A DNA stretch of 64,000 nucleotides from positions 186,001 to 250,000 of the forward strand of contig NZ_JPQU01000023.1 in assembly GCF_000737245.1 (NCBI RefSeq), in the 5' to 3' direction. The notes under the pieces were generated by a model that was not told the origin of the DNA, made no database searches, and saw only the letters and a list, made by a program, of their open reading frames with translations. Below, piece after piece: positions 1 to 9,523 of the stretch. The number at the start of each line of letters is the position of its first letter. Position 1 is the stretch's first letter. Both the position numbers and the translations under genes were made by a program. This DNA comes from Pseudomonas syringae. GTDB taxonomy: Bacteria; Pseudomonadota; Gammaproteobacteria; Pseudomonadales; Pseudomonadaceae.

Positions 1-1557
1 TGGGGCAGACGTCCGGATCAAGTGATCGAACGCACTGAGAGAAGCTTTCGCGCCCTCCCCCAAAGCAATGATGATCTGCTTGTACGGGGTGGTTGTAACG
101 TCGCCGGCGGCGAAGATACCGGGGATTGAAGTCTCACCACGGGAATCCACCACGATCTCCCCACGTGGCGACAGTTCAATGGTGCCTTTGAGCCAATCGG
201 TATTAGGCAGCAGACCGATCTGCACGAAGATACCTTCCAGCTCAACGGTGACTTCCTCGCCGTTCAGACGATTCTTGTAGCGCAAGCCATTAACCTTCTG
301 CTCGTCGCCGGTCACTTCGGTGGTCTGGGCATTAGTGATCACGGTCACGTTTGGCAGACTGGTCAATTTTCGTTGCAGCACCGCGTCAGCGCGCAGCTGC
401 ACATCAAACTCCAGCAGTGTGACGTGCGCCACGATACCCGCCAGATCAATCGCTGCTTCAACGCCGGAGTTACCACCACCGATCACGGCCACACGCTTGC
501 CTTTGAACAATGGGCCATCGCAGTGCGGGCAGTACGCCACGCCTTTGTTGCGGTATTGCTGCTCGCCAGGGACATTCATCTCCCTCCAGCGCGCACCGGT
601 GGCCAGAATCACAGTCTTGGCCTTGAGGGTCGCACCGCCGGCAAATTTGACTTCATGCAGCTCGCCGTTCTTGCCAGGGATGAGCTGGTCTGCGCGTTGC
701 AGGTTCATGATGTCGACTTCGTACTGCTTGACGTGCTCTTCAAGGGCAACGGCCAGTTTTGGGCCTTCGGTGTGCTGCACGGAGATGAAGTTCTCGATGG
801 CCATGGTGTCCAGCACCTGACCGCCAAAGCGCTCAGCCGCGACACCCGTACGAATGCCTTTACGTGCTGCATAAACAGCCGCCGCCGAACCTGCCGGGCC
901 ACCGCCGACCACCAGGACGTCGAAAGCGTCCTTGGCATTGAGTTTTTCTGCCTGACGATCACCGGCACCGGTGTCGATCTTGGCAAGGATCTCTTCCAGG
1001 CCCATGCGGCCCTGACCAAACAGCTCACCGTTCAGGTAAATACTCGGGACCGACATGATCTGCCGATCAGTGACTTCCGCCTGGAACAGTGCACCGTCGA
1101 TAGCAACGTGCTTGATGTTCGGGTTCAGCACTGCCATGAGGTTCAGCGCCTGGACGACATCCGGGCAGTTCTGGCAGGACTGGGAAAAATAGGTTTCGAA
1201 CCTGAAATCGCCCTGCAGTGAGCGAACCTGTTCGATAGTGTCTGCACTGGCCTTGGACGGGTAACCGCCGACTTGCAGCAGCGCCAGCACCAGTGAAGTA
1301 AATTCGTGGCCCATCGGGATACCGGCGAAACGCAGGCTGATGTCTTGTCCCGGGCTATTGAGCGAAAACGACGGCGTGCGCGCATCGGTGCCGCTGTCAT
1401 TCAGGGTAATGTCTTTTGAAACGCTGATGACGTCGTTGAGCAGCTCCAGCATTTCTTTGGATTTCGCGCCGTCATCAAGGGACGCGACGATCTCGATTGG
1501 TCGGGTGACCCGTTCCAGATACGACTTCAACTGGGCTTTAAGATTGGCGTCCAACAT
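1..1557 (-). CDS. ahpF: Alkyl hydroperoxide reductase subunit F (partial, 3' end outside window)
   Basis: FAD/NADH-dependent disulfide reductase that passes electrons from NADH to AhpC for reduction of hydrogen and organic peroxides in the cytoplasm. I translated the minus strand from the ATG at 1555-1557. The N-terminal thioredoxin-fold half carries the redox pair C-Q-N-C at residues 128/131. It is followed by the FAD-binding [12 protein letters not shown] motif, the second active-site pair in YCPHCDG, the NADH-site VIGGGNSG and the C-terminal FAD motif GIFAAGDVT. The frame is open to base 1 (519 codons). Family members are about 520 residues, so only the last few residues and the stop are missing. 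It lies downstream of ahpC on the same strand, separated by a hairpin terminator, so part of its transcription is probably read-through. Identification is firm. Confidence 0.97.
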   Translation of the reverse strand, partial: MLDANLKAQLKSYLERVTRPIEIVASLDDGAKSKEMLELLNDVISVSKDITLNDSGTDARTPSFSLNSPGQDISLRFAGIPMGHEFTSLVLALLQVGGYPSKASADTIEQVRSLQGDFRFETYFSQSCQNCPDVVQALNLMAVLNPNIKHVAIDGALFQAEVTDRQIMSVPSIYLNGELFGQGRMGLEEILAKIDTGAGDRQAEKLNAKDAFDVLVVGGGPAGSAAAVYAARKGIRTGVAAERFGGQVLDTMAIENFISVQHTEGPKLAVALEEHVKQYEVDIMNLQRADQLIPGKNGELHEVKFAGGATLKAKTVILATGARWREMNVPGEQQYRNKGVAYCPHCDGPLFKGKRVAVIGGGNSGVEAAIDLAGIVAHVTLLEFDVQLRADAVLQRKLTSLPNVTVITNAQTTEVTGDEQKVNGLRYKNRLNGEEVTVELEGIFVQIGLLPNTDWLKGTIELSPRGEIVVDSRGETSIPGIFAAGDVTTTPYKQIIIALGEGAKASLSAFDHLIRTSAP

Positions 1558-1594
1558 GCGGGCGATTTCCTTTTGATCAGGTTTTTACTGGAGT

Positions 1595-1631
1595 AGAAAA
1601 AACAACGCCCAGGCGATGGTCGCCCGGGCGT
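1595..1631 (-). terminator. Intrinsic terminator after ahpC
   Basis: On the minus strand ACGCCCGGGCGA and TCGCCTGGGCGT form a 12-bp stem (one G-U pair) with a 3-nt loop, followed by T-rich sequence ending in TTTTTT. It sits between ahpC and ahpF and probably attenuates transcription into ahpF. Confidence 0.8.
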
Positions 1632-1692
1632 TTTGAGGGGCGAAGCGGTTTACTTGCTCAAGAGCTCGACGCCCCTAGCCAACTCATCGGAG

Positions 1693-2256
1693 TCAGATCT
1701 TGCCAACCAGGTCCAGGGACGGAGCCAGAGTAGCCTCGCCTTCCTGCCATTTGGCTGGGCAAACTTCGCCTGGGTGAGCAGCAACGTACTGGGCGGCCTT
1801 GATTTTGCGCAGCAGCTCGGAAGCGTCACGGCCAACACCGCCGTCGTTCAGCTCAACGATTTTGATCTGACCTTCTGGGTTGATCACGAAAGTGCCACGG
1901 TCAGCCAGACCTGCTTCTTCGATCAGAACGTCGAAGTTGCGGGAGATCTGCAGGGTTGGGTCGCCGATCATGGTGTACTGGATTTTGCCGATTGCTGGCG
2001 AAGTGTTATGCCATGCAGCGTGAGCGAAGTGGGTGTCGGTCGAAACGCTGTAGATCTCAACGCCCAGCTTCTGGAAGGTGGCGTAGTTGTCTGCCAGGTC
2101 TTCCAGCTCGGTTGGGCACACGAATGTGAAGTCAGCTGGGTAGAAGAACACGACAGACCACTTGCCTTTAAAGTCAGCTTCAGAAACGTCGACGAACTCG
2201 CCGTTTTTGAATGCAGTGGCTTTGAACGGTTTTACCTGGCTGTTGATGATAGGCAT
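1693..2256 (-). CDS. ahpC: Alkyl hydroperoxide reductase subunit C (2-Cys peroxiredoxin)
   Basis: Peroxidase subunit that reduces hydroperoxides and is re-reduced by AhpF. The 187-aa protein has the peroxidatic cysteine at residue 47 in DFTFVCPTE and the resolving cysteine at 166 in GEVCPAKW, both canonical. The frame extends further upstream, but the ATG at 2254-2256 follows an AGGAG ribosome site and gives the usual AhpC N-terminus MPIINSQ, so I chose it. It is followed by a strong hairpin and then ahpF. No clear OxyR operator was found upstream by eye. Confidence 0.98.
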   Translation of the reverse strand: MPIINSQVKPFKATAFKNGEFVDVSEADFKGKWSVVFFYPADFTFVCPTELEDLADNYATFQKLGVEIYSVSTDTHFAHAAWHNTSPAIGKIQYTMIGDPTLQISRNFDVLIEEAGLADRGTFVINPEGQIKIVELNDGGVGRDASELLRKIKAAQYVAAHPGEVCPAKWQEGEATLAPSLDLVGKI

Positions 2257-2368
2257 CGGTGAATCTCCTGATGGTTTGTGAAGGGGTTTGAAATTCGATG
2301 GAGTGGAGCTTACGCACAATCGCGGCCATGGGCTCATTGGCAAACCTCATGCCGCTGATTGTTTTTCA

Positions 2369-3328
2369 CTATAAGAGATGTTTATTAATAGAAGAAATCG
2401 GAATTGCCGCTGAGCCATCCAGCCCGGTCATGAAGGGCGTGGCCTCGACGTAACGCATGGCCGACTTCATATCTTTCCAGCCGACATAGCTCATCAACGA
2501 TTTCAGGTCCCACCCATTATGATGCGCCCATGTGGCAAAACCGCGACGCAGCGAGTGACTGGTGTAGGACTGCGCGGCAATGCCCGCACGCTCAAGAGCG
2601 TTGCGCAATAACGGAATCACGCTATTGGCGTGCAGCGCCTCATCACCCAGGTTGCCCCAGCGATCAATGCCCCTGAAGACCGCACCACTCACCAGCGCTG
2701 CGCAGTTTATCCATTCGATGTAGGCCTGCACTGGACACAATCGCTGCAACGCCGGGGTCTGATAGGTTTTGCCAAGATTGTCGCGGTCACCTTTACTGCG
2801 CGGCAAATAGAGGCTGATGCCCGAGCCTGCCAGCGCCTTGACGTGCTCCACTTGCAGGCGGCACAACTCATCGCTGCGAAAACCCCGCCAGAAACCCAGC
2901 AGGATCAACGCCGTATCTCGCCGACAACGCAACACAGTGGCGTGGTCGTGGCGCGACCTAGCCTGCTCGGCCTCATTGCTTAGCCAGTTGATCGCTTGTT
3001 CAAGATGCAATAGCTGCAGCGGTTCGGCCTGTTTTTCCTGCGCCGGATGCAGCGCACGAATGCCTTTGAGGACCTTGCGCACCACCGGCGCCTTGGTGGG
3101 GTCGTTGAAACCCTGGCTGATGTGCCATTGCGCCAACGCAGAGAGCCTCAGCTTGAGCGTGTTGACCGACAGATCCCCCGCGTAACTCGCCAGGTAGCGG
3201 GCAACGCTTTCACTGGTCGCGGGCAGGAACCCTCCCCATATCACTTCGAAATGTTCAATGGACGCTCGGTAGCTCCGACGGGTGTTATCCCGGGTTGCCG
3301 CGTCGATATAGCGATTTATGTCCTGCAT
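2369..3328 (-). CDS. Tyrosine-type site-specific recombinase/integrase
   Basis: A 319-aa phage-integrase-family recombinase that would cut and rejoin DNA through a 3'-phosphotyrosine. It has an N-terminal SAM-like DNA-binding region (about 1-110) and a C-terminal catalytic domain. The catalytic set is visible: R151 in GFRSDEL, H258-L-R-R261 in SHSLRRG, W284 in YVGW and nucleophile Y293 in MRYVEA. The ATG at 3328 is preceded by AGGG; the next upstream ATG (3361) has no ribosome site. No tRNA, att duplication or phage gene lies nearby, so it is not an obvious element integrase. It is divergent from a KfrA-like gene across an AT-rich region with inverted repeats. Target site and role are unknown; a domesticated recombinase is one reading. 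Confidence 0.88.
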   Translation of the reverse strand: MQDINRYIDAATRDNTRRSYRASIEHFEVIWGGFLPATSESVARYLASYAGDLSVNTLKLRLSALAQWHISQGFNDPTKAPVVRKVLKGIRALHPAQEKQAEPLQLLHLEQAINWLSNEAEQARSRHDHATVLRCRRDTALILLGFWRGFRSDELCRLQVEHVKALAGSGISLYLPRSKGDRDNLGKTYQTPALQRLCPVQAYIEWINCAALVSGAVFRGIDRWGNLGDEALHANSVIPLLRNALERAGIAAQSYTSHSLRRGFATWAHHNGWDLKSLMSYVGWKDMKSAMRYVEATPFMTGLDGSAAIPISSINKHLL

Positions 3329-3382
3329 GGCAGCCCTGGCGTACTGAAATCGGGATGGCACATCACGAAAATGCGCATCACA

Positions 3383-3417
3383 CGGGATAATACGCCAATA
3401 TCCCGCCTCATATTATC
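3383..3417. promoter_or_regulatory. Overlapping inverted repeats in the integrase/KfrA intergenic region
   Basis: CGGGATA (3383-3389) pairs with TATCCCG (3399-3405), and GATAATA (3386-3392) pairs with TATTATC (3411-3417). Two perfect 7-bp dyads share bases in an AT-rich divergent promoter region. This is the layout expected of operators or recombinase core/arm sites; which one cannot be told from sequence. Confidence 0.45.
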
Positions 3418-3455
3418 GAAAATAAAATTGATTATTTCCCAATGTTTAGTATGTA

Positions 3456-3484
3456 ATTACAGAGTACATACCACAGTACGTAAT
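3456..3484. promoter_or_regulatory. Candidate operator upstream of the KfrA-like gene
   Basis: ATTAC and GTAAT flank two GTAC tetramers just 13 bp before the KfrA-like start codon. The symmetry is imperfect. KfrA proteins are known to bind their own promoter region, so autoregulation here is a reasonable inference only. Confidence 0.3.
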
Positions 3485-3497
3485 CGTAGGAGATAGC

Positions 3498-4520
3498 ATG
3501 GCTCGGGGCGGCATTAACAAGGCTGTGGTGCAAACCGCACGCTTGGCACTGATCGCCCGAGGCGAACACCCAAGCATTGATGCAGTACGCGTAGAAATGG
3601 GTAATACCGGCTCGAAAACCACCATCCACCGCTATCTGCGGGAACTTGATGACAGTGATTTACGAAACGGCTCGTCGGAAGTCGACATTGGTGAGGAGCT
3701 GACCGAGCTGGTCGCCCGCCTCTCCCAGCGCCTCAATGGCCAGGCTCAGGAGCTGGTGTCGAACGCACAAACGGCGTTCGACCAACAGTGCGCAGCCCTG
3801 CAAGACACGCTAAAGGAGACAGAAAAGCACTTGGCGGATCGTGAAGTGATGCTCGCCAGTGAAAGCGAGCAACTGCAAAAGCAAGTCGCAGCGCTCGACG
3901 CGACGCGGGAGCAATTGCGCAACCAACAGTCTCAAAACGCGCGACTGATCCAGGCCAATCAAGACCTGGAAACGCGCCTGCAGGACAAGGATGGGCACAT
4001 ACGCTCGCTGGAAGAAAAGCACGTGCATGCCCGTGACGCGCTGGAGCATTACCGCAGCGCCATCAAGGAACAGCGCGAACAGGAGCAACGGCGCCACGAG
4101 ACCCAAGTGCAGCAATTGCAGATGGAATTACGCCAGGCCCAGCAAAGCGCCATGGGGCGGCAGGAAGAAATCACTCAACTCAATCGCGATAACGAACGGT
4201 TGCTGACAGAGAGTCGAAACGCACAGCGAGAGTTGCACACTCAACAGACCCATTTGAGTACCCTCAGCGATCAAGTCAACAGCACCACGGAGAAATTCCA
4301 GCAGTGCGAGGCACGTTGCGCGGTATTGGAAGAACGATTGCGTAGCGCATTGGAAGAAAGCAGTGGATTGAAGCAGCGGGCAACGGATGTGGAGCAGCAG
4401 AATCGGGTTCTGGAGCTGATCCTTATCAAGACCGAGCTGGCGCTGGAGAATCTTCGAGCCACAGAGGCTCAAGCCTCGGCTAGCGAGGCTTCGCCTGATA
4501 AAACCTCAGAGAGAGAGTAA
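3498..4520 (+). CDS. KfrA-like DNA-binding coiled-coil protein
   Basis: A 340-aa protein with an N-terminal helix-turn-helix region (about residues 1-60) of the KfrA_N type, with SKTTIHRYLREL as the likely recognition helix. It is followed by an almost continuous Gln/Glu/Arg-rich coiled coil (about 65-325) and a short polar tail. KfrA proteins on plasmids bind their own promoter and form filament-like coiled coils linked to segregation. This chromosomal relative is divergent from a tyrosine recombinase, suggesting the two form a unit. The ATG at 3498 has GTAGGAGA upstream. Domain architecture is clear; biological role unknown. Confidence 0.85.
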   Translation: MARGGINKAVVQTARLALIARGEHPSIDAVRVEMGNTGSKTTIHRYLRELDDSDLRNGSSEVDIGEELTELVARLSQRLNGQAQELVSNAQTAFDQQCAALQDTLKETEKHLADREVMLASESEQLQKQVAALDATREQLRNQQSQNARLIQANQDLETRLQDKDGHIRSLEEKHVHARDALEHYRSAIKEQREQEQRRHETQVQQLQMELRQAQQSAMGRQEEITQLNRDNERLLTESRNAQRELHTQQTHLSTLSDQVNSTTEKFQQCEARCAVLEERLRSALEESSGLKQRATDVEQQNRVLELILIKTELALENLRATEAQASASEASPDKTSERE

Positions 4521-4593
4521 AGCCCAAGGCATTACCGCAACCTCCGCCCCCCCTTAGAAGCACAACATGACGAACTGAACCTGGATGATATTT

Positions 4594-4683
4594 GTGGGAG
4601 CGAGCTTGCTCGCTAAGAGGCCAGTCCGTCCGATGCATCTTGGTCGGCTGCAATACCGCCTTCGCAAGCAAGCTTGCTCCCAC
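4594..4683. repeat. REP doublet (REPIN-like), GAGCTTGCTC stem class
   Basis: Two inverted REP units starting GTGGGAGCGAGCTTGCTCGC and ending GCTTGCTCCCAC enclose about 50 bp. The same unit recurs at 4931, 52535 and 52647. Confidence 0.85.
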
Positions 4684-4810
4684 GGTTTAGTACTCGTTCG
4701 CTAGATAACAGCCCGCACCGACCTGCTTCTGTGATCGGGCGGTTGGTTCCGATTCTGACCCTGACATTGACCCTGTGGGAGATTCTATATTTGCTCGCAA
4801 GCGGATGAAT

Positions 4811-4906
4811 GACGTGGGACCGGCTTTAGCCGGGAAGGCGGCATTCCAGACGATAAATATCAGGTGAATGTCCCGGCCCCTTCCCGGCTAAAGCCGGTCC
4901 CACGTC
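4811..4906. repeat. REP doublet (REPIN-like), GGCTTTAGCCGGG stem class
   Basis: GACGTGGGACCGGCTTTAGC at the left and its exact inverse at the right end form a near-perfect long inverted repeat. The same class occurs at 38266 and 59089. Confidence 0.85.
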
Positions 4907-4930
4907 GTCGCGCCAATATTGAAATCACTT

Positions 4931-5020
4931 TTGGGAGCGAGCTTGCTCCCGAAGAGGCCGCCATCTCCTGCCTGTACCTTGCTGAGGGAACGCAGTCTTC
5001 GCGAGCAAGCTCGCTCGCAC
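4931..5020. repeat. REP doublet (REPIN-like), GAGCTTGCTC stem class, degraded ends
   Basis: TTGGGAGCGAGCTTGCTCCC is opposed by GCGAGCAAGCTCGCTCGCAC. It is the third repeat within about 430 bp, making 4521-5043 a repeat cluster with no gene. Confidence 0.75.
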
Positions 5021-5043
5021 AGGTCCACCGCTTACTGAACACC

Positions 5044-6765
5044 TCACCCCGTGCGATGACTTTCCAGCATCGTGCGTACTCGCAGCGCCAGCTCATCCAC
5101 GGTAAAAGGCTTGGTCAGCAGATCCATACCATCTTCAAGGAAGTCATCCAGGTTTTGCGCGTTACGCGCGTACCCGGTCATGAACAGCACCTTCAATCCA
5201 GGCCTGTGCTGCCGGGCGACCTCGGCAAGCTGCCGACCGTTCAGGCCCGGCAAACCGACATCAGTGATGAGAAAATCAATGCGTTTCGGGCCTTGCAATA
5301 GGGGCAAGGCAGACTTGCTATCACTGGCTTCGAGCACGCAATAGTCCAGCTCGCGCAAGGCATCTACCACCAACATCCTGACTGCGTCCTCGTCCTCTAC
5401 CACCAACACCTGCTCACCATAACCGGCACGAGGAGCCGACTCGATCGCCAGAACCTGCTCGCTGCGCTCAACATTGTGCAGATGACAGGGCAAAAACAGT
5501 TGAACACGTGTGCCGGTTCCTTCGCGACTGTCGATCAGCACGTGGCCACCCGTCTGCTTCACAAAACCATAGACCATGGACAAACCCAGACCAGTGCCCT
5601 GACCAATGGGCTTGGTGGTGAAAAACGGATCGAACGCTTTTTCCAGCACCTCGCTGGACATGCCGCTGCCGGAGTCCTCTACACACAGCTGTACATAATC
5701 ACCGGGGGTGATCGCCCCTTGCTGCGCCACGACGGTGACGTTGGAGCTAGAAACAGACAATTCCCCGCCCTCCGGCATCGCGTCCCGGGCGTTGATCACC
5801 AGATTGAGCAGCGCGTTTTCCAACTGATGCTCATCGGTCTGCGCACGACGCAACTCCTCACTCAGTTGAATACGTAACTCGACACTTTCACCCACGGTGC
5901 GCCGCACCAACTCCTCCATGGAACGGACCATGCGGTTGACATCAACGGCGCTGTTATTGAGTGACTGGCGACGAGCGAACGCTAACAACCGATGGGTCAA
6001 CGCGGCGGCGCGGTTGGCCGAAGTTATGGCGGCAGCGATATAGCGGTCTATCTCTGAGACACGACCTGCCGCCACTCTGCGCTGAATAAGGTCCAGTGCG
6101 CCGAGCACGCCAGTCAGCATGTTATTGAAGTCGTGAGCGATGCCCCCGGTTAGCTGGCCGATGGCATCCATCTTTTGCGCATGCCGCAACGCTTCCTCCG
6201 CTTGCTCGCGCTCCGCCATTTCAATCTGCAGCAATTCATTGGTCGTCGCCAGCTCGCGGGTCCGTTCGAGAACCCGAAGTTCCAGGCTTTCATTGAGTTC
6301 GCGCAGCGCCTCTTCGGCGCTGACCTGCGCAGTAATGTCGGTATTGGTGCCCAACCAATGGGTGATGTGGCCCTTCTCGTCGCGAATCGGCAGCGCCCGA
6401 GCCAGAAACCAGCTGTAAACGCCGTCCTTTCCCCGCAATGGAAAGGTGTCCTCCCAGATCGAGCCTGTCGCAAAACAGTGGGAGAGCCGCGCCGAAACAC
6501 GGTCGACATGATCGGGATGATGTACAGAGCGCCAGCCCAGTGCGAGCATGGCCTCTAGCGAAGAGCCGGTGTACTCGTACCAGCGCTCGTTGTACCAATA
6601 AATGCTGCCAGCGGCGTCAGCGGTCCAGGCCAGCTGGCTCATGTTGTCCGCCAGCGTCCGGAACTGCCGCTCACTTTCCAGCAGGGCATCAATGTTGCGC
6701 ATGGGCTGCGGTTCTTGCTCAGCAGTGTTCAATGGCAGTGCTGTCCAGTGATAGTGACGTCTCAT
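5044..6765 (-). CDS. PAS-domain hybrid sensor histidine kinase with C-terminal receiver
   Basis: A 573-aa signalling protein. Order: a PAS domain with its PAC segment (about 30-145), a coiled linker, a HisKA domain with the phospho-acceptor H211 in GGIAHDFNN, an HATPase domain (N box NLVINARDAM, G boxes DSGSGM and GQGTGLGL), and a receiver domain with phospho-acceptor D502 in LITDVGLPG. No membrane segment is visible, so it probably senses a cytoplasmic signal. I chose the ATG at 6765 because AGGAAGGA precedes it; an upstream ATG at 6807 has a poorer site. No response regulator is adjacent, so the partner is unknown. It lies after gor on the same strand. Confidence 0.92.
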   Translation of the reverse strand: MRRHYHWTALPLNTAEQEPQPMRNIDALLESERQFRTLADNMSQLAWTADAAGSIYWYNERWYEYTGSSLEAMLALGWRSVHHPDHVDRVSARLSHCFATGSIWEDTFPLRGKDGVYSWFLARALPIRDEKGHITHWLGTNTDITAQVSAEEALRELNESLELRVLERTRELATTNELLQIEMAEREQAEEALRHAQKMDAIGQLTGGIAHDFNNMLTGVLGALDLIQRRVAAGRVSEIDRYIAAAITSANRAAALTHRLLAFARRQSLNNSAVDVNRMVRSMEELVRRTVGESVELRIQLSEELRRAQTDEHQLENALLNLVINARDAMPEGGELSVSSSNVTVVAQQGAITPGDYVQLCVEDSGSGMSSEVLEKAFDPFFTTKPIGQGTGLGLSMVYGFVKQTGGHVLIDSREGTGTRVQLFLPCHLHNVERSEQVLAIESAPRAGYGEQVLVVEDEDAVRMLVVDALRELDYCVLEASDSKSALPLLQGPKRIDFLITDVGLPGLNGRQLAEVARQHRPGLKVLFMTGYARNAQNLDDFLEDGMDLLTKPFTVDELALRVRTMLESHRTG

Positions 6766-6842
6766 CGCAGTTTTCCTTCCTGGAACATCGTACAGCCCGA
6801 GTTTCATCCTGAATCTCGGGGGCTCAGCTCAATGCATAAAGA

Positions 6843-8201
6843 TTAACGAGCCACTGGCGAGCGCATGGTGACGAACTCTTCGGCGAGGGTCGGATGCACG
6901 CCAATGGTGTCATCGAAGACGCGCTTGGTCGCCCCGGCCTTCAACGCAATGGCCAGACTCTGTACGATTTCCCCAGCATCAGGGCCGACCATGTGACAAC
7001 CCAGGACCACGTCGGTATTGGCGTCGACCACCAACTTCATCAAAGTTCGCTCCTGATTGTCGGTCAGGGTCAATTTCATCGGCCGAAAGCGGCTCTCGAA
7101 AATCTGCACCTCGTGCCCCGCCTTGCGGGCTTCCTCTTCAGTCAGCCCCACCGTACCGATGTTTGGCAAGCTGAACACTGCGGTAGGTATGTGGGCGTAA
7201 TCCACCGGGCGATAATCCTCTGGCTTGAACAGCCGTCGCGCCACGGCCATGCCTTCAGCCAGAGCAACCGGTGTGAGCTGCACCCGCCCAATAACGTCAC
7301 CGAGGGCCAGAATCGACGGCTCGCTGGTTTGATAGTTGTCATCGACCTGAATGAAACCGTCTTTGTTGAGCTTGACGTCCACAGTCTCCAACCCGAGGTT
7401 ATCCAGCATAGGCCGACGACCCGTGGCATAGAAAACACAATCGGCGGTGGCGGTGGAGCCATCCTTGAGGAAAACCTGAAGACTGCCATCGCTCTGCTTT
7501 TCAATACGCTCGATGTCGGCGTTGAATCGCACATCCATGCCGCGCTTGACCAACTCTTCGTGCAGATGCTGACGAATGCTGCCATCAAAGCCGCGCAGGA
7601 ACATTTCACCGCGATACATCAAGGTGGTTTCAGCACCCAACCCATGGAAGATCGACGCAAATTCAACCGCGATATACCCGCCGCCGACCACAATGACGCG
7701 CTTGGGCAATTGCGGAAGGAAAAACGCTTCGTTCGAGGTAATAGCGTGCTCACGACCCTGAATATCAGGGACCTGAGGCCAGCCACCGGTGGCGATCAGG
7801 ATATGTTCGGCCGTGTAGCGCTGGCCATTCACTTCAACCTCACGCGGGCCAGTCAGCCGCGCGTGCCCTTCCAGCAGCGTGACGCCGCTGTTGACCAGCA
7901 GGTTGCGATAGATGTCGTTGAGGTGATGAATCTGGCGATCTTTGTTGGCAATCAGCGTTGCCCAATCGAAATCCGGCTCGCTGACCGACCAGCCGAAGCT
8001 CTTGGCTTGCTCGAACTCTTCCGAGTAATGAGCGCCGTAAACCAGCAGCTTCTTCGGCACGCAACCGACGTTGACACAAGTGCCGCCCAGATAGCGGCTC
8101 TCCGCAACGGCGACACGAGCACCAAAGCCAGCCGCAAAACGCCCGGCACGCACACCACCGGAACCCGCACCGATTACAAAGAGGTCAAAATCGTAAGCCA
8201 T
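6843..8201 (-). CDS. gor: Glutathione-disulfide reductase
   Basis: NADPH-dependent flavoenzyme that keeps glutathione reduced in the cytoplasm. The 452-aa protein shows the FAD-binding [10 protein letters not shown] at the N-terminus, the redox-active [13 protein letters not shown], the NADPH-binding [10 protein letters not shown] and a C-terminal dimerisation domain ending with the HPT of the active-site HPTLAEE. Length and motifs match the gamma-proteobacterial enzyme. The ATG at 8201 follows an AGGAGA ribosome site. It lies downstream of galU behind a short hairpin. Together with ahpCF it forms an oxidative-stress neighbourhood, though not one operon. Confidence 0.97.
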   Translation of the reverse strand: MAYDFDLFVIGAGSGGVRAGRFAAGFGARVAVAESRYLGGTCVNVGCVPKKLLVYGAHYSEEFEQAKSFGWSVSEPDFDWATLIANKDRQIHHLNDIYRNLLVNSGVTLLEGHARLTGPREVEVNGQRYTAEHILIATGGWPQVPDIQGREHAITSNEAFFLPQLPKRVIVVGGGYIAVEFASIFHGLGAETTLMYRGEMFLRGFDGSIRQHLHEELVKRGMDVRFNADIERIEKQSDGSLQVFLKDGSTATADCVFYATGRRPMLDNLGLETVDVKLNKDGFIQVDDNYQTSEPSILALGDVIGRVQLTPVALAEGMAVARRLFKPEDYRPVDYAHIPTAVFSLPNIGTVGLTEEEARKAGHEVQIFESRFRPMKLTLTDNQERTLMKLVVDANTDVVLGCHMVGPDAGEIVQSLAIALKAGATKRVFDDTIGVHPTLAEEFVTMRSPVAR

Positions 8202-8245
8202 TGGAATCTCCTGAACAGAACGACAGCATATCAGCCAGAAACGAC

Positions 8246-8267
8246 AAAGCCACCCGAAGGTGGCCTT
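8246..8267 (-). terminator. Hairpin between galU and gor
   Basis: On the minus strand AAGGCCACC and GGTGGCTTT form a 9-bp stem around a TTCG tetraloop. The following U-tract is weak, so partial termination or mRNA stabilisation are both possible. Confidence 0.5.
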
Positions 8268-8299
8268 GTTGAGCAGTGAGCCCGAAACATCCAGGCGAC

Positions 8300-9133
8300 T
8301 TAGCTGCCTTTTTTGTAGAAGTGTTCGAAGCAGAAGTTGGTCGCTTCGATGTAGCCTTCAGCGCCGCCGCAGTCAAAACGGGTGCCCTTGAATTTGTAAG
8401 CCAGCACGTTGCCTTCGGCAGCCTGCTTCATCAAGGCGTCGGTGATTTGAATTTCGCCGCCTTTGCCCGGCTCGGTCGCTTCGATCTTCTCGAAGATATC
8501 CGGCGTCAGGATATAACGACCGATGATCGCCAGGTTCGATGGCGCATCTTCAGGCTTTGGTTTTTCAACCATGTCAGTTACGCGAAACAGGCCAGGCTTG
8601 ATTTCTTCACCGGCGATGACACCATATTTCTGGGTCTCGCTTGGATCAACTTCCTGAATGGCAACAATCGAGCAACCATAGTGTTTGTGCAGCTTGACCA
8701 TCTGAGCCAGGACCCCTTCGCCGTCCAGGTTCACACAAAGGTCATCCGCCAGCACAACGGCAAACGCCTCGTTACCGATCAATGGACGACCGCTGAGGAT
8801 CGCGTGGCCAAGGCCTTTCATTTCGGTCTGGCGAGTGTAGGAGAAGCTGCACTCATCGATCAGGCGGCGAATACCAACCAGATACTTCTCTTTGTCGGTG
8901 CCTTTGATCTGGTTTTCCAGCTCGTAGCTGATATCAAAGTGATCTTCAAGAGCGCGCTTGCCACGACCCGTTACGATGGAGATTTCATTCAAGCCTGCAT
9001 CAAGTGCTTCTTCCACGCCGTATTGGATCAGTGGCTTGTTGACCACCGGCAGCATCTCTTTGGGCATGGCTTTGGTCGCTGGCAAAAAGCGAGTGCCGTA
9101 ACCGGCTGCTGGGAACAAGCATTTCTTGATCAT
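8300..9133 (-). CDS. galU: UTP-glucose-1-phosphate uridylyltransferase
   Basis: Makes UDP-glucose from UTP and glucose-1-phosphate for lipopolysaccharide, exopolysaccharide and glucan synthesis. The 277-aa protein has the N-terminal nucleotide-binding signature [20 protein letters not shown], the VLADDLC metal-site region and the C-terminal [13 protein letters not shown] typical of GalU. Length is normal. Start ATG at 9133 with AGGACC upstream. It is the first gene of a galU-gor minus-strand run. Confidence 0.97.
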   Translation of the reverse strand: MIKKCLFPAAGYGTRFLPATKAMPKEMLPVVNKPLIQYGVEEALDAGLNEISIVTGRGKRALEDHFDISYELENQIKGTDKEKYLVGIRRLIDECSFSYTRQTEMKGLGHAILSGRPLIGNEAFAVVLADDLCVNLDGEGVLAQMVKLHKHYGCSIVAIQEVDPSETQKYGVIAGEEIKPGLFRVTDMVEKPKPEDAPSNLAIIGRYILTPDIFEKIEATEPGKGGEIQITDALMKQAAEGNVLAYKFKGTRFDCGGAEGYIEATNFCFEHFYKKGS

Positions 9134-9523
9134 AAAGGTCCTTAATAAAGGGCTGTTGGCATTAGCGAGGCAGTCTAATCAGGCGGGGGCTAGCTTACAA
9201 TGCCCCGCCACTGGCCGTGCGATGCCATGGTAGAGAGATCCCTGAGCAGATAGTTCCGCCCAATCGCAGATATTGTGACCGTTGGAGCACCGTCGACAGC
9301 GCCAATTACTAAGGATAATCAGGCCCTCCGCAAATCTTTTAACGGGCAGAACGACTGTCTCGATGTCCATATTCGCTTAGCGATACCACGACATGCAGCG
9401 TAGCTGACTACCCTTAAGCGTGTAGGAATTATCGTAACCGACACCGCTGCATACCGGGGGCGACAGCCCAGTGGGCGGCGCTTTATCATGCGCGGCTGAA
9501 TAACCTTATCCGAGAACAATTCG
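9134..9523. other. Intergenic region without recognised gene
   Basis: About 390 bp between the divergent galU and a small plus-strand gene. A GGCGGGG/CCCCGCC inverted repeat lies at 9182-9209 in the galU leader region. Otherwise I see no gene or RNA signature. Confidence 0.5.

Noticed and set aside
2257-2400. OxyR operator upstream of ahpC
   Set aside because: CTAT and ATAG elements occur at 2371-2393 but with 15-bp instead of 7-bp spacing and downstream of where the promoter should be.
4594-5020. Clustered inverted repeats as a possible CRISPR array
   Set aside because: Units are long inverted doublets of different classes, not identical direct repeats with uniform spacers, and no cas gene is near.
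6894-8279. A 461-codon open frame antisense to gor
   Set aside because: Same codon-bias artefact; gor motifs are complete on the other strand.
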